A DNA stretch of 64,000 nt, taken from Platynereis dumerilii (lineage: Eukaryota; Annelida; Polychaeta; Phyllodocida; Nereididae). The position numbers and the translations under genes are program-made. Positions 22,981 through 35,964 of this stretch are shown piece after piece. Under the pieces are notes generated by a model that saw only the letters and a list, made by a program, of their open reading frames with translations, ran no database searches and was not told where the DNA came from. Numbering within the stretch: the first letter of the stretch is position 1; every line of letters starts with the position of its first letter. The stretch is taken from the NCBI GenBank assembly GCA_026936325.1, contig JAPTHN010000074.1:558001-622000 (forward strand), written 5' to 3'.

Positions 22981-24360
22981 GACCAATGAGAGACGAGTAT
23001 TTTTGAAAATTTGAATTTTTAATGATAAGGGGTGAGTTTTGACTAATTAGAGAGGAGTATTTGTGAAAATTTGAATTTTAAATGATCAGGTATGAGTTCG
23101 TAAGCAATAGGAAGATAGTATTTGAAAATTTGAATGTGCCACCAATGAGAGATTAGGACATTGCGCTAGGGTATAGTTCATGTTATTGACACTGGTTAGA
23201 GGTTGTTAATCCAACAAAACAATTAACCTTTGATTTGACAATCTGATATAAATTATACTGTTATAACCTCTGCTCTATATACAATGTCTTAGTTCAAGTT
23301 CTGATCATATTAATGTGTTGTTTTTAGCCTACTTTGGGTTTTTAATGTCATTCGGTAACCTAGTAAACTCAATGGTTTAATTATTAAATTATATTTTCTA
23401 AAACATTCTAATATAGGAGCAAATAAAACAACTATGTTTCCAGATTTATGATATTTAGTATGAAGTTAATGTTTTAAGCTCAAAACTAAAATCATTATCA
23501 CTATTAATGCTTGGCATAGGAGAAAACTAACCGCAGCAGATCATCAGCTGAATGAATGGAAACAGAAAGTGTTGGAAATTTCTGACAAATATTCATAATT
23601 ACAGTATGTATGTCCTTTATTTTTTGCGTCTATAGAGTGTGATGAAGACTATTCCTGCTTGAGTGCATCAAAATTGGGCATACTTTCAACCTGCATCCTG
23701 TAAGTCAATCATGTGTAACTAGTTTTAAAAAATTGCACAGCTCTCAATATGTTTGTAATTTTACATCAGACTCATTTTGCCCTCATGATCAGTTTGTTTG
23801 CACTGGTGATTCAGATTTTCTTATTTTTCTCTTGAATGATTGGGTGAACATTGAAAACAGAATTTCTTTTGCTTTGCAGACCTGTTTTTTTTCTTCATGT
23901 GCATAATTAACCAGTATGATAATGCAAGGTACAAACCCAACAAACAAACACAATAATTATTCTTTGTTTCCTTTCATTAAAATTTGACAATAATTACAAG
24001 CATAGTTCAAATCAAAGGAGAATTACCCATGTATATACGAAAAACCTGACAAAATATTCTGGTTGGAATTTGTTAGATATAAATCAAGTCAATGCATTAA
24101 AAAATTTCTAAATTTTGGTTAAATCTGCAGACAATTCCGTTTAAATATGCACTGTTCATCTTTTAAAGACACATTGTTTTGATGTCTTGACTTTTTGGGC
24201 CAAATAAAGTATTTTATCATTCTTGCAGTGTATATCTGACCCTCAGTTGACATAAAATGATGATTTAGGCATGATTTAGAGTGGACATCATATTTATTGC
24301 TGAAGAAACCATTTTTTTTGGAACCAAAATCAAACATGTTTAAAAAGGAAAGCATTACCA
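22981..24360 (+). repeat. Internal repeat A of the left arm, with CCAAT array
   Basis: Repeat A begins with a tandem of ~60-bp units, each carrying an ACCAATGAGAG-like box followed by GAAAATTTGAAT (about 22,981, 23,042, 23,104 and 23,141). It continues with unique-looking AT-rich sequence. Ordered anchors shared with repeat B include GTCTTAGTTCAAGTT (23,286 vs 24,801), GCAGATCATCAG (23,536 vs 25,032) and CCTCAGTTGACATAAAA (24,240 vs about 26,125). A mirrored copy lies at 41,794-43,173. Non-coding. Confidence 0.75.
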
Positions 24361-24559
24361 GCCAGTGAAAATTGGATAATGTGTCTTATTCCAAAAGACA
24401 CAAACATATTTATGAATAATCAATCAATCATCCAAAGAAATATCATTGGGACCCACATTCTGATGTTTTAATAACAAAATATATATTCATTTTTCAGACT
24501 TCTTTTCACTATTGTTCTTTTGTTCTATCATGGTAAAATAAACAGTAAAAATAGCAAAT

Positions 24560-26190
24560 TTTAATTTCACCAATGAGAGAGGAATATTGAAAATTTGAAT
24601 ATACATTTTTACTAAAAAGTAATAACCAAATGCCCAATGAAAGAACTGTATTTGGAAATTTAAATCTTTGACCAATGAGAGATGACATCACCGGGGCGTA
24701 GATCTAATTAATGTCACTGTTTAGAGATTTCTATTCTGACAAAGTAATGATCTCTTAATTTGACCATCTGATATTTTGATGATAACCACAGAGGCTCTAT
24801 GTCTTAGTTCAAGTTATGATTGTCTTTGATGTTTTTTTTGGGACATTTGTTAATCTGGTGTAACTGAATCATTAAGTATTATATATGATATATCTTGAAC
24901 TGAAATATAGGACCAAGTGAACTTTCTGTTTGGTCGAACAAAAAAATAATTTTTTCCAGATGCATGATACTTTGAATGAAATCAATGTTTTATTCTTGTA
25001 AAAACACAAGAAAAGAAGACAATGGAAAATAGCAGATCATCAGTGGAAACAAATGGAAACTTTAAGTGACTAAAACCCCTTAAAAATATTCATTATGTCA
25101 ACATATTTCTTTTTTCTTTTTCTTTTTTGGCATCTGGAGAGTTCAATGAAAATTATTCCTCCTTCAATGCATAAAAATTGGCCATTTTATTAACATGTAT
25201 CTCATTAATTAATCAAAGTGTAATTAGGTTTAAGTATCTTCTAATTTGCATCATATCAGATGCCTGCTTCTGTCCTCTTGATAAGTGTTTTTGCAGCAGT
25301 GAAAAATATGTCTTGCAACTTTCCTTTTCAGTAATGAGGTGCACAATTAATACTGATTTTGAACAGGTTTTAAAAGGGTTCATGGATCATAAGTTAAGTC
25401 TTTATTGGTTTTAGTGTGCATCAAGAATGTATTTCTTTGCCCAAAATCTAAACTTTTCTCAGTTTATCTGATTACAATTTTACTATTCAATGAGTATGGA
25501 TGATCCGTTTAACAAAAAAATATGTTTGTTTTAGACACTTTTTGGCATGTAGATCTATTTTATGTTGAAATGCAATAAAAAACATTATTTCCTTTAAATC
25601 ACACTTGAACTTATCAACATAGCTCACTTGATTCAAAGTGTAATTGTAAATGGCAAAGAAACAGACATTTTGCCAGTTTTGCCATATTTTGTTAGAACCT
25701 TTTTTTGTTTTGTAACCTGTTAGGAACTGACTGGCATAATCAATAATCAGTATGATAATGTAAGGTGCACTTGATATTAACATGAACATCCTTTTTGAGT
25801 GTAGACTATGTAGAAACTCAATAAACACAATTCCTTTTTTCATCTTTATTTAAATTCAACAACAATTACCAGACTATAGTTGAAATCAAATGGGAATTGC
25901 CCACAGATATACATACAATTTGACATAATTTTCGGGTTGGAATTTGTTAGATATATCTCTGAAATCAATAAATTGAAAATGTTCAAACTTTTGGTTAAAT
26001 CTACCGTCAATTCCATTTAAAGTGCAATGTTTGCTTGTTTTATAATAACACCTAGTTTTCATGTCTTGGCTTTTGTTTTTGGACCAAAATAAAGTCTTTT
26101 GTTGTTCTAAAAATGTATATTTGACCCTCAGTTGACATAAAACGATGACTTTGGAATTACTTGAAATATTATTGTTGTTGTGGTAGATTT
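24560..26190 (+). repeat. Internal repeat B of the left arm, with CCAAT array
   Basis: Diverged direct duplicate of repeat A, about 1.5 kb downstream. Its head again has CCAAT boxes (about 24,569, 24,632 and 24,671). The second half is about 370 bp longer than in A, as anchor offsets grow from about 1,500 to 1,885. A and B are far more diverged from each other than the two arms are, so this duplication predates the palindrome. Mirrored copy at 39,964-41,594. Confidence 0.75.
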
Positions 26191-28605
26191 AAGTTCTGAT
26201 GTTTTGATATTGAAAAGGATTCAGTTTTAATTGTTGATTTTATAATTTTCATCATTGTGTTTTGGCTGGATCAAGGTAAATTGAACAGTGACTTATGCCT
26301 TTGAAGTTTTTTTATTTTCTCTGTAAAGTGATTTGAAACTGTTCCTAAAATGTTCAGCTGCATGTCATTTTCCATCCAGTGATGAGTACCGATGGTATAA
26401 TTGGTATATTTCTATGTATTTTCCATGTCTCTGGAGGTGTAATATAATGTAGATTATGTTGGTTGTTCAATTAAATACTGTAATTGCTTGTTACCCCATT
26501 AGGTTATTTCAGTGCCACAAAACTTTTTTAGAAATAAGTATTGACATTCAACCTAAATGTTTGATAAAATTCATTGTAATACTGAACCGATCATGCGGAT
26601 TTCATATCTCATATAAATCAACAAGTTAAGGTTACATGCTAACTTGGTAAGGTTACACAAAAACGGGGTATCTAACATTTTTTAATCAAATATTTTACAA
26701 AAAGTTAATGCCATGTTCATATATCAACAAAAGGTGTTGTAGGCCTACATCAGTCTAAAGAAAAGATCTATTATGTGTTCTTTCAAGGTAAATAGTCAAG
26801 TATAAATTTGTATCATATATAGGATGGGTGGCAAGCTGTTATTATTTTGTAAAACATTTATAACAGAAGTTATAATGAATGAAATATAATGAAATTATTT
26901 ATTTAAAGTATTGGTATATTTTTGGATTCTCTTGCAAATAGTTACTGTATAATCTAAGTGTACCTATGTCTTTACTTGATGCATGTGGGCTGAATGCTGT
27001 TCTCTTCACCCAGCTTAGTAGACCTCAGTATGGTTATAACAGAAAGATACATTTTAATTTCGTAATTATCCTCACTTCTCAAATTAGCCTAGTTAAAGCC
27101 TTTGTTGACACTCACCGGGTCTTTGTAAGTACTAATTAAAAGATTATTCCCCCTCTGGCGTAAAAAATCAAATTTCACTGTTTCAGATAAGCAATTGAAT
27201 GTATATTTGAATATTTAATAGTCATCAGGTTGTTGTTTCAGATATTTGAGTCATAGAAAACCAGACAATTATTCAAATCATGTATTTTGTATACCAGAAA
27301 TTAGCTGCAGAAGGATTAGCATCTTGTAATACTTGTCAGGAGGGTGAGTGCAAACTAACCCTGCAATGAAAGGATGATACTAATGGTTTGGATGGCTAAG
27401 GTTGAATTTTGACTACCGCATACAGTTATACATTTTCATGTATATATAGGCAAAATATTTGGAAAGAATTGTGAGAATTGAATCTGTCATTTATAGACAA
27501 ATTGCTTTTGTTTGTTTGTCCAACTATTCAGATCAGATATTTGACAACAAAGTATGATTACCACAGACAAACTTAAAATTGTAACAAACTTAAATCTTAT
27601 TGAAATACATTTTTACTACAACTTACATTTATAAGTTTTTATTCTGCAGACCAAAATAATTCAACCTATTATCAGAGTGATAGACCTCTGTCAATTGTTT
27701 TTTTTTATCCTTGTAGCATTCATTCATTGACATATTCTAAAAAAAAAACCTCCCAAAAAACAAAAAACAAACTAACTTAGCAATACTGATGCTGTCAGTG
27801 ACTGTCTGTGTACATTACTTGGTTGGTGAGATAAAAAAAACATAAAACCAGAACACTGAGTTTGATGGTCTTCCTTGGTTTTTCAATTTTTCACTTGAAA
27901 AGTGATGCAAAGAGCAGATTCTTTTTCAAAATACCAAAAATATCACTCAGCATTTCACGACAAAAAGAAATAACAGCAGGTTCATGCATTTGGCAAATGG
28001 TGAGAACTTTAGAACCAATGCATTGTATGTTCTGATAGTATATTATATTATTTAAAGATCATGTGGCTTTATCAAAGGATCTCGGAGTAGCAGTTTAGTA
28101 ATTGATGTGTGATGATTCTTTCAACAAAATATATATATATATCACAAGTTAAAAAGCAAATAGAGGACAATGCCGATCTGTGTTGTCTAACAATGAGGAG
28201 GACAGCTATCTTTTGCCAATCCACACTTTGTGAAGAAAATGAATGTAATTTTAGAAAATTGTAAGATGCATTGTGTCTCAATCTACAAGTTTTGTTCCAT
28301 GAATATGAATTTACTAAACATGAAACATGAAGAATGTCCAAAAAATAGTAAAGGCATTTCTTTGATAAGCTATTTTTACCAATTTTACCAATGGAATTAA
28401 AACATCTAATTTAGAATCTAACATTTCCATTTCCTATACAAGGCACACACCTGAAGTAAGCAAAACCATACTGCAGGCCCAAGCATTAAAGTATTGTTAA
28501 AATGAAGGTGAATTTTCCCATTTGATATATCTGTCACATAAAGCACATTGCTCTGTGTCTTCTCATATTAATATCTAATATCTCACTTAACAGTATGATG
28601 AGAGT

Positions 28606-29139
28606 ATAGATAGACTAGATACATAGACTTTATTCAGCCACATTAAAAGAGGGTACAGATACAAATAGATATACATAGATGCAAAAGTACACTGTCGTAA
28701 TGCAGTTCGGATTGCACACAAAAGTTAAAAACTTATTTCCAGTGCGGTCCGGGCTACAAGATGGCATCAAGATGCAATAGAGGCTATCCACGCTGTTAAA
28801 ATATATTCTATGTAAACAAATTAATTAAAAAGTAACAGTAGCAGAAATTTCATTTAAATGTGCTTGTGTCTTTAAGAATTGTTTTACCTTGGCTCTAAAA
28901 ATATCTTTACTATTAGTAGTCTTAACAATATTTGGTAAGTTGTTCCAAGCCAACACACCTTGATAGCTAAAATTACGATCTTCCATGAGAGTTCTCTCCA
29001 TCTGAACAGTTGATAATAAAAGTGTGAGGACTGTTGATTTCCCTACCTGTTTTAATAGCTGAAGAAATGTGAGTACACTGGTGTGTAAGATATCACACCA
29101 CTGGAACTTTGTAACCAGCTGATGGCTTAAAATTAGCAT
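28606..29139 (-). mobile_element. LINE 3' fragment in the left arm
   Basis: A 104-codon frame (29139-28825) ends with FSYQGVLAWNNLPNIVKTTN and FRAKVKQFLKTQ. This is the F-x-G-x-x-xWNxLP...F+xx+xxF signature of the C-terminal end of many LINE ORF2 proteins. A 3' UTR follows with AATAAA (28634-28629) and a short TATCTAGTCTATCTA tail. All upstream ORF2 sequence is absent, so it was 5'-truncated at insertion. The right arm holds the same insertion, so it predates the arm duplication. Confidence 0.75.
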
Positions 29140-29203
29140 TCTTTAGGCCTAGTGTCCATGTGTACGAAGTTGTAGCACTTGGTTCTTCAATCTGTAATAT
29201 TTA

Positions 29204-30188
29204 GGGTGCATTGTCTGCCTCCCTATATCTTCAAAACTTCATGCACTTTTGCAGTATTGTTCCTTAATGTCACAAAAATAGCCCCGTAAATTTATTTGAA
29301 AAAAAATTCAAATGTCTAAGGGTGGCACTACAGCCTTGAAATTTGAGCATAAAGTGTTATTTTGCTGTTTGTGAATAATATTTTTAGTTTTTATTTGATT
29401 GACTTATTGATGGTGCAGCTAGATTTCTTAGAAAAAAAGCTTCAATTTGAATACCAGCATCAATGGTTTACACTTAGGAGAAGTTACGTATGTGCAGTGA
29501 TATTTTCTTTTTGAATTATTGAAATGTGACAAATCTGAAAAACAATGTCAGTATGACTTTCAGAACCCAGAGAAGTCTCTAAACTGAGGAAGTTATCTAC
29601 CACATCATTTGATAAAACCTTGATTGAATTATGATGTAGTGAAAAGAAAAAGACATGCCAGAACGATGTGGCATAGAAGTGATTTATTTCTCATATTTAC
29701 ATGTATTCAATACACATTTGTATATTTGGATATTGTTGACTAGATATTTGAAAAAACATTTGAAAATCTTACTTTCTTCGCCAAAATGTGCCTGACACCA
29801 ATGTTGATGTGACAGTTGTGCAAAAGTTGACCTTATAATCAGCTAAGTCCAGACATTTTTTCACCATAGTCCCAAACTTTCCACTTTTGGAATTTACTCA
29901 AAGTGAAAAACTTTCAGAAATATAGCTTTCTACCATTCAAATTGAAGCTTTCTTATAAGAACAATGGTATATGAATTAGATTCCAAAATCAAACGATAGG
30001 CTAACAGCGATTATACAAAACATCACTTTTTGTCATTTTTGGACCATACTTTAATGTAATTGTGCCACTCTAAGGCCATTGCCAATCTTAATGAAATTTT
30101 GTTGAATGTCTTTTTACTGGCAATGGAATAATATGGCAAAATAAAAGTGCAAATGAATATGACATTTCAAGGGGCAGACAATGCATCC
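29204..30188. mobile_element. 985-bp DNA element with inverted ends, left arm
   Basis: Ends GGGTGCATTGTCTGCC and GGCAGACAATGCATCC are near-perfect inverted repeats, each bordered by TA, as expected for a TA-duplicating (Tc1/mariner-like) insertion. Inside, inverted similarity continues for about 270 bp with drift: AAAGCTTCAATTTGAAT occurs in opposite orientations near 29,437 and 29,935, and GTGGCAC with its inverse near 29,322 and 30,063. It is thus a palindrome inside the larger palindrome. No transposase is readable. Confidence 0.65.
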
Positions 30189-33032
30189 TAGATATTATCT
30201 GCATATAACTTCTTGTTTATGGAGTTAGCAAAGTAGATTTGCTTTTTTGTTTTGCTTTGGTGTAGTTTCATCCTAAATTAAGAGTGTCTCTGTGTGGTGA
30301 ATAATCAAAATGCCAAGGATTATTCAACCTTACAAGAAGTTGTCTATCTAAACCAACAAAAACTGTCAATGTAAAGGTAAGCCAAATTTGTCTAATTTCG
30401 TATCTGAATTCAAAGCAGTCAATCCATTAGAGCTCTTTGCAGATTAATGATCCACTGCTTTAACTTCCAAATTGGCTTTGCCATGGCATTGACAGTTACT
30501 TGATTTTATACATGGAAAGGATAAATTAGATTTGACTATTCTTTTTGGTAAACTATTGTCTCTTCAAAATATATTGCATGTACTTTACTTTTGTTGTGAT
30601 ATAAAAAAAAAAAACCCCCTGACACATTTCTGATGTTAGACCCAGGTTTACACTATGTTAAATGTGTGCTACCTCACAACATAAAGAAAATTAACATTCA
30701 ATTTTCTCTTGACCTTTTTACTTATTTATGTAGTTAACCTGTTAATATTTACATGTACTTTCTGTTGTATATAAGTTGTCTACTTCTGTTTTCTTGTCTG
30801 TCCTCTGTGAAGTTTGTGTGTCTAATTGTCAGGACTTCATTGGAAACCAGTGTAAACTGAATGGTCTATCCTGATGAAATAAAAAAACTTGAGAGGATTT
30901 TCGACTTTGACCCGACTTTGAAAACTGACTCACCTCACTTTTCTTTAATGTTGTCATGTCTGACAGTAAAAAAAAAAGGATATTGTGTTTGCTTGGTTGA
31001 AAGTCAACTGAGTGTTCCATAATAAATATTCTAAGGGCTCAGTTTTTAGGCATCTGCTTTGCCAGAATCTATCATCATGGTGCAACTTTAATAAAAAGAA
31101 ACAGAAAAAAGTAAAAATAGAAACTACCAATTTTGATCTCCTATCCATCAACTGTACCCATCATACAGTCTACTTGTGAAGCAGATGTTAACTTCTCAAG
31201 CAGCACATTGATGTAGAACTGGTGTACAGTCCACTCTTCAAGTAGGAGTTGAGCCAACTTGACTCAAGTTTCAGTGGCACTACTGTACATCTCATTTTTA
31301 AACAGCTGAAAGAGCAGAGTGTGTATCTATATGTCATTTTTTATTGTGACTTTTGTAAGATTTCTGTAATTTGAAAACTTTCAATGAAATGATGGTGTGT
31401 CGTAGCTACACTTTCTCTTTCTCCAATTTGAACAGTGGTACAATTTCCAAAAAAAAAACCATATTCTCTTTCCCTATCTGATAAACTTGCACTATGTTAT
31501 CACATTAAGTAGCTGAAGTCAAGTTACAGCTGAAAAGACTTAGCTGGCTGGTCAAGTAGAGTTCCAATCCAGGGTGTGTCAAGGTTATAAGACTGACTAA
31601 CTTCAGGGTCCTACTAATGACTATATCTTTACAAAATCATTCCTTGTGAAAAGGGGTAGCAAATTATTTTGAAGTTAGATCAGCTATTAAATTGCCAAGA
31701 CAGTCAAGAGCTATCTAAAATATTCTTCAGTCTTCAGCTAATCCCACACCTCAATTTACAAATTGACTTCTTAGTCTGACTAAGCTTAGATTTAACTTAG
31801 CTAGATTCAAAGTGAAATAAACTGTTCTGTCCTGGTGCAATTTCTGAACTCAAATTGTTCAGTCCATGTAAACAATACATAAATAAACATATTACTGACA
31901 TATTTTACAGTGTTAGAATTTAAAGAAGGTACATTTCCAAGCAAACTTTCACTGAATATTGAATAATCGAAAAACACCCCAGTCAAAGTGAAAGTCAAAA
32001 CCACCTTCATTTAATAATAAGTGTATCCAATTTAGTTAAAAAGCTGCTTTACAATGGAGTCCTGAGCAGTAGCAGATATATTTAAAATAAAATAACAACT
32101 CAAAAAGTTGATGCTGGTATTTTTCAACAAGGTGAATAAATTAACTTAATATAATATAATATTTCGATTTTGTAAAGGTGACTCCAGAGTGCAGTGACTT
32201 TTATTTCTGGCAACACATTATGAATAGACCACAGACACCACATACATTTGTAACTCAAGTCTGTCCAGTATTTTGCCTAATTAAATTATTACAACTACAC
32301 ACATGTATTGACCTGTGACAAAGCTGCTTATTTTCAGTTATATTACTATAAACGTTTAAAGTATGGTAATCTAGGTAGTTTCTAAGTCTGCTTTTAATTA
32401 ATCAGTTAAAGGACAAAACTGAATTGCCAGTTTCTTCGCAGAGGTACACATCCATGGAAAAAAAATGTCACAATAACATTTCCATGGTCTCAACAATGCA
32501 AAACAGTCTCACTCGGTAGGCCTACATCCTGAAGTAGTCAATGCAAAAACCTATTGTGATTGTGGTGGGTAGATTTTCATTCACTTACAGGTCTATGCTT
32601 CTGAAGGAGTATTTCTATTCTGGCCCACTATCTTTTTCAGAGATATTTCATAATCCTTGGACAACTGTTTGAGTATTTGCTGAATCTTTATTTTCCATAC
32701 ATGAAAAGCATTCTTTGCCATTGAAATGAGTCGGTTATCAAAAACATGGTTGCAGAATACATCTTGTTATGACACAGATAACCAAAGAAGTAAACAAATT
32801 AACTGATGTAATTGTTTGTATTAATGTTGTATAACTTGTGACAAAATTGAAACAACAGCATTCCAAACAGTAAATACGATTAGAATAAAACACAAAAACC
32901 ACACTACTCTGCTAATGATGCTCACTTCAATAAGGGTTTCTCAGTATTGAAAGATTAACATAACCTTTCATTCATTGAATAAGGCAGAATAAAGCACAAA
33001 ATTTGTTGAGACCAGAATAAATGAAATGAGAA

Positions 33033-33116
33033 TAGTTGCTCAGTATTGAAATTCATGGAATTCTCAATGGTTTACTCCTAAAACCATAAACAGCATGTTT
33101 TACAAATATTGTCTAT
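33033..33116. other. 84-bp spacer at the centre of the palindrome
   Basis: This is the only unpaired sequence between the arms. It contains its own imperfect hairpin, ATTGAAATTC opposite GAATTCTCAAT (about 33,046-33,069), and CTCAGTATTGAAA, which also occurs in the arm at 32,940. The arms begin diverging at GAGAATAG versus GAGAAATAG, so a short microhomology lies at the junction. Confidence 0.9.
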
Positions 33117-35964
33117 TTCTCATTTCATTTATTCTGGTCTCAACAAATTTTGTGCTTTATTCTGCCTTATTCAATGAATGAAAGGTTATGTTAATCTTTC
33201 AATACTGAGAAACCCTTATTGAAGTGAGCATCATTAGCAGAGTAGTGTGGTTTTTGTGTTTTATTCTAATCGTATTTACTGTTTGGAATGCTGTTGTTTC
33301 AATTTTGTCACAAGTTATACAACATTAATACAAACAATTACATCAGTTAATTTGTTTACTTCTTTGGTTATCTGTGTCATAACAAGATGTATTCTGCAAC
33401 CATGTTTTTGATAACCGACTCATTTCAATGGCAAAGAATGCTTTTCATGTATGGAAAATAAAGATTCAGCAAATACTCAAACAGTTGTCCAAGGATTATG
33501 AAATATCTCTGAAAAAGATAGTGGGCCAGAATAGAAATACTCCTTCAGAAGCATAGACCTGTAAGTGAATGAAAATCTACCCACCACAATCACAATAGGT
33601 TTTTGCATTGACTACTTCAGGATGTAGGCCTACCGAGTGAGACTGTTTTGCATTGTTGAGACCATGGAAATGTTATTGTGACATTTTTTTTCCATGGATG
33701 TGTACCTCTGCGAAGAAACTGGCAATTCAGTTTTGTCCTTTAACTGATTAATTAAAAGCAGACTTAGAAACTACCTAGATTACCATACTTTAAACGTTTA
33801 TAGTAATATAACTGAAAATAAGCAGCTTTGTCACAGGTCAATACATGTGTGTAGTTGTAATAATTTAATTAGGCAAAATACTGGACAGACTTGAGTTACA
33901 AATGTATGTGGTGTCTGTGGTCTATTCATAATGTGTTGCCAGAAATAAAAGTCACTGCACTCTGGAGTCACCTTTACAAAATCGAAATATTATATTATAT
34001 TAAGTTAATTTATTCACCTTGTTGGAAAATACCAGCATCAACTTTTTGAGTTGTTATTTTATTTTATTTTAAATATATCTGCTACTGCTCAGGACTCCAT
34101 TGTAAAGCAGCTTTTTAACTAAATTGGATACACTTATTATTAAATGAAGGTGGTTTTGACTTTCACTTTGACTGGGGTGTTTTTCGATTATTCAATATTC
34201 AGTGAAAGTTTGCTTGGAAATGTACCTTCTTTAAATTCTAACACTGTAAAATATGTCAGTAATATGTTTATTTATGTATTGTTTACATGGACTGAACAAT
34301 TTGAGTTCAGAAATTGCACCAGGACAGAACAGTTTATTTCACTTTGAATCTAGCTAAGTTAAATCTAAGCTTAGTCAGACTAAGAAGTCAATTTGTAAAT
34401 TGAGGTGTGGGATTAGCTGAAGACTGAAGAATATTTTAGATAGCTCTTGACTGTCTTGGCAATTTAATAGCTGATCTAACTTCAAAATAATTTGCTACCC
34501 CTTTTCACAAGGAATGATTTTGTAAAGATATAGTCATTAGTAGGACCCTGAAGTTAGTCAGTCTTATAACCTTGACACACCCTGGATTGGAACTCTACTT
34601 GACCAGCCAGCTAAGTCTTTTCAGCTGTAACTTGACTTCAGCTACTTAATGTGATAACATAGTGCAAGTTTATCAGATAGGGAAAGAGAATATAATAAGT
34701 TTTTTGGAAATTGTACCACTGTTCAAATTGGAGAAAGAGAAAGTGTAGCTACGACACACCATCATTTCATTGAAAGTTTTCAAATTACAGAAATCTTACA
34801 AAAGTCACAATAAAAAATGACATATAGATACACACTCTGCTCTTTCAGCTGTTTAAAAATGAGATGTACAGTAGTGCCACTGAAACTTGAGTCAAGTTGG
34901 CTCAACTCCTACTTGAAGAGTGGACTGTACACCAGTTCTACATCAATGTGCTGCTTGAGAAGTTAACATCTGCTTCACAAGTAGACTGTATGATGGGTAC
35001 AGTTGATGGATAGGAGATCAAAATTGGTAGTTTCTATTTTTACTTTTTTCTGTTTCTTTTTATTAAAGTTGCACCATGATGATAGATTCTGGCAAAGCAG
35101 ATGCCTAAAAACTGAGCCCTTAGAATATTTATTATGGAACACTCAGTTGACTTTCAACCAAGCAAACACAATATCCTTTTTTTTTTACTGTCAGACATGA
35201 CAACATTAAACAAAAGTGAGGTGAGTCAGTTTTCAAAGTCGGGTCAAAGTCGAAAATCCTCTCAAGTTTTTTTATTTCATCAGGATAGACCATTCAGTTT
35301 ACACTGGTTTCCAATGAAGTCCTGACAATTAGACACACAAACTTCACAGAGGACAGACAAGAAAACAGAAGTAGACAACTTATATACAACAGAAAGTACA
35401 TGTAAATATTAACAGGTTAACTACATAAATAAGTAAAAAGGTCAAGAGAAAATTGAATGTTAATTTTCTTTATGTTGTGAGGTAGCACACATTTAACATA
35501 GTGTAAACCTGGGTCTAACATCAGAAATGTGTCAGGGGGGTTTTTTTTTTATATCACAACAAAAGTAAAGTACATGCAATATATTTTGAAGAGACAATAG
35601 TTTACCAAAAAGAATAGTCAAATCTAATTTATCCTTTCCATGTATAAAATCAAGTAACTGTCAATGCCATGGCAAAGCCAATTTGGAAGTTAAAGCAGTG
35701 GATCATTAATCTGCAAAGAGCTCTAATGGATTGACTGCTTTGAATTCAGATACGAAATTAGACAAATTTGGCTTACCTTTACATTGACAGTTTTTGTTGG
35801 TTTAGATAGACAACTTCTTGTAAGGTTGAATAATCCTTGGCATTTTGATTATTCACCACACAGAGACACTCTTAATTTAGGATGAAACTACACCAAAGCA
35901 AAACAAAAAAGCAAATCTACTTTGCTAACTCCATAAACAAGAAGTTATATGCAGATAATATCTA

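Larger units (their letters stand above)
22942..33032 (+). repeat. Left arm of the 20.3-kb palindrome
   Basis: Each position p pairs with its complement at about 66154 minus p (66149 near the centre). Mirrored stretches checked include 24119-24355 with 41799-42035, 25487-25843 with 40311-40667, 28072-28341 with 37813-38082 and 31807-32010 with 34144-34347. Differences are rare: single substitutions (for example near 27,990, 28,085, 28,108 and 30,944), homopolymer changes (30,603; 29,750) and one extra TTTTA in the right arm near 32,085. The outer tip is (TAG)4 followed by CCCCGG. No convincing protein gene is present; the open frames are short and AT-rich. Confidence 0.97.
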
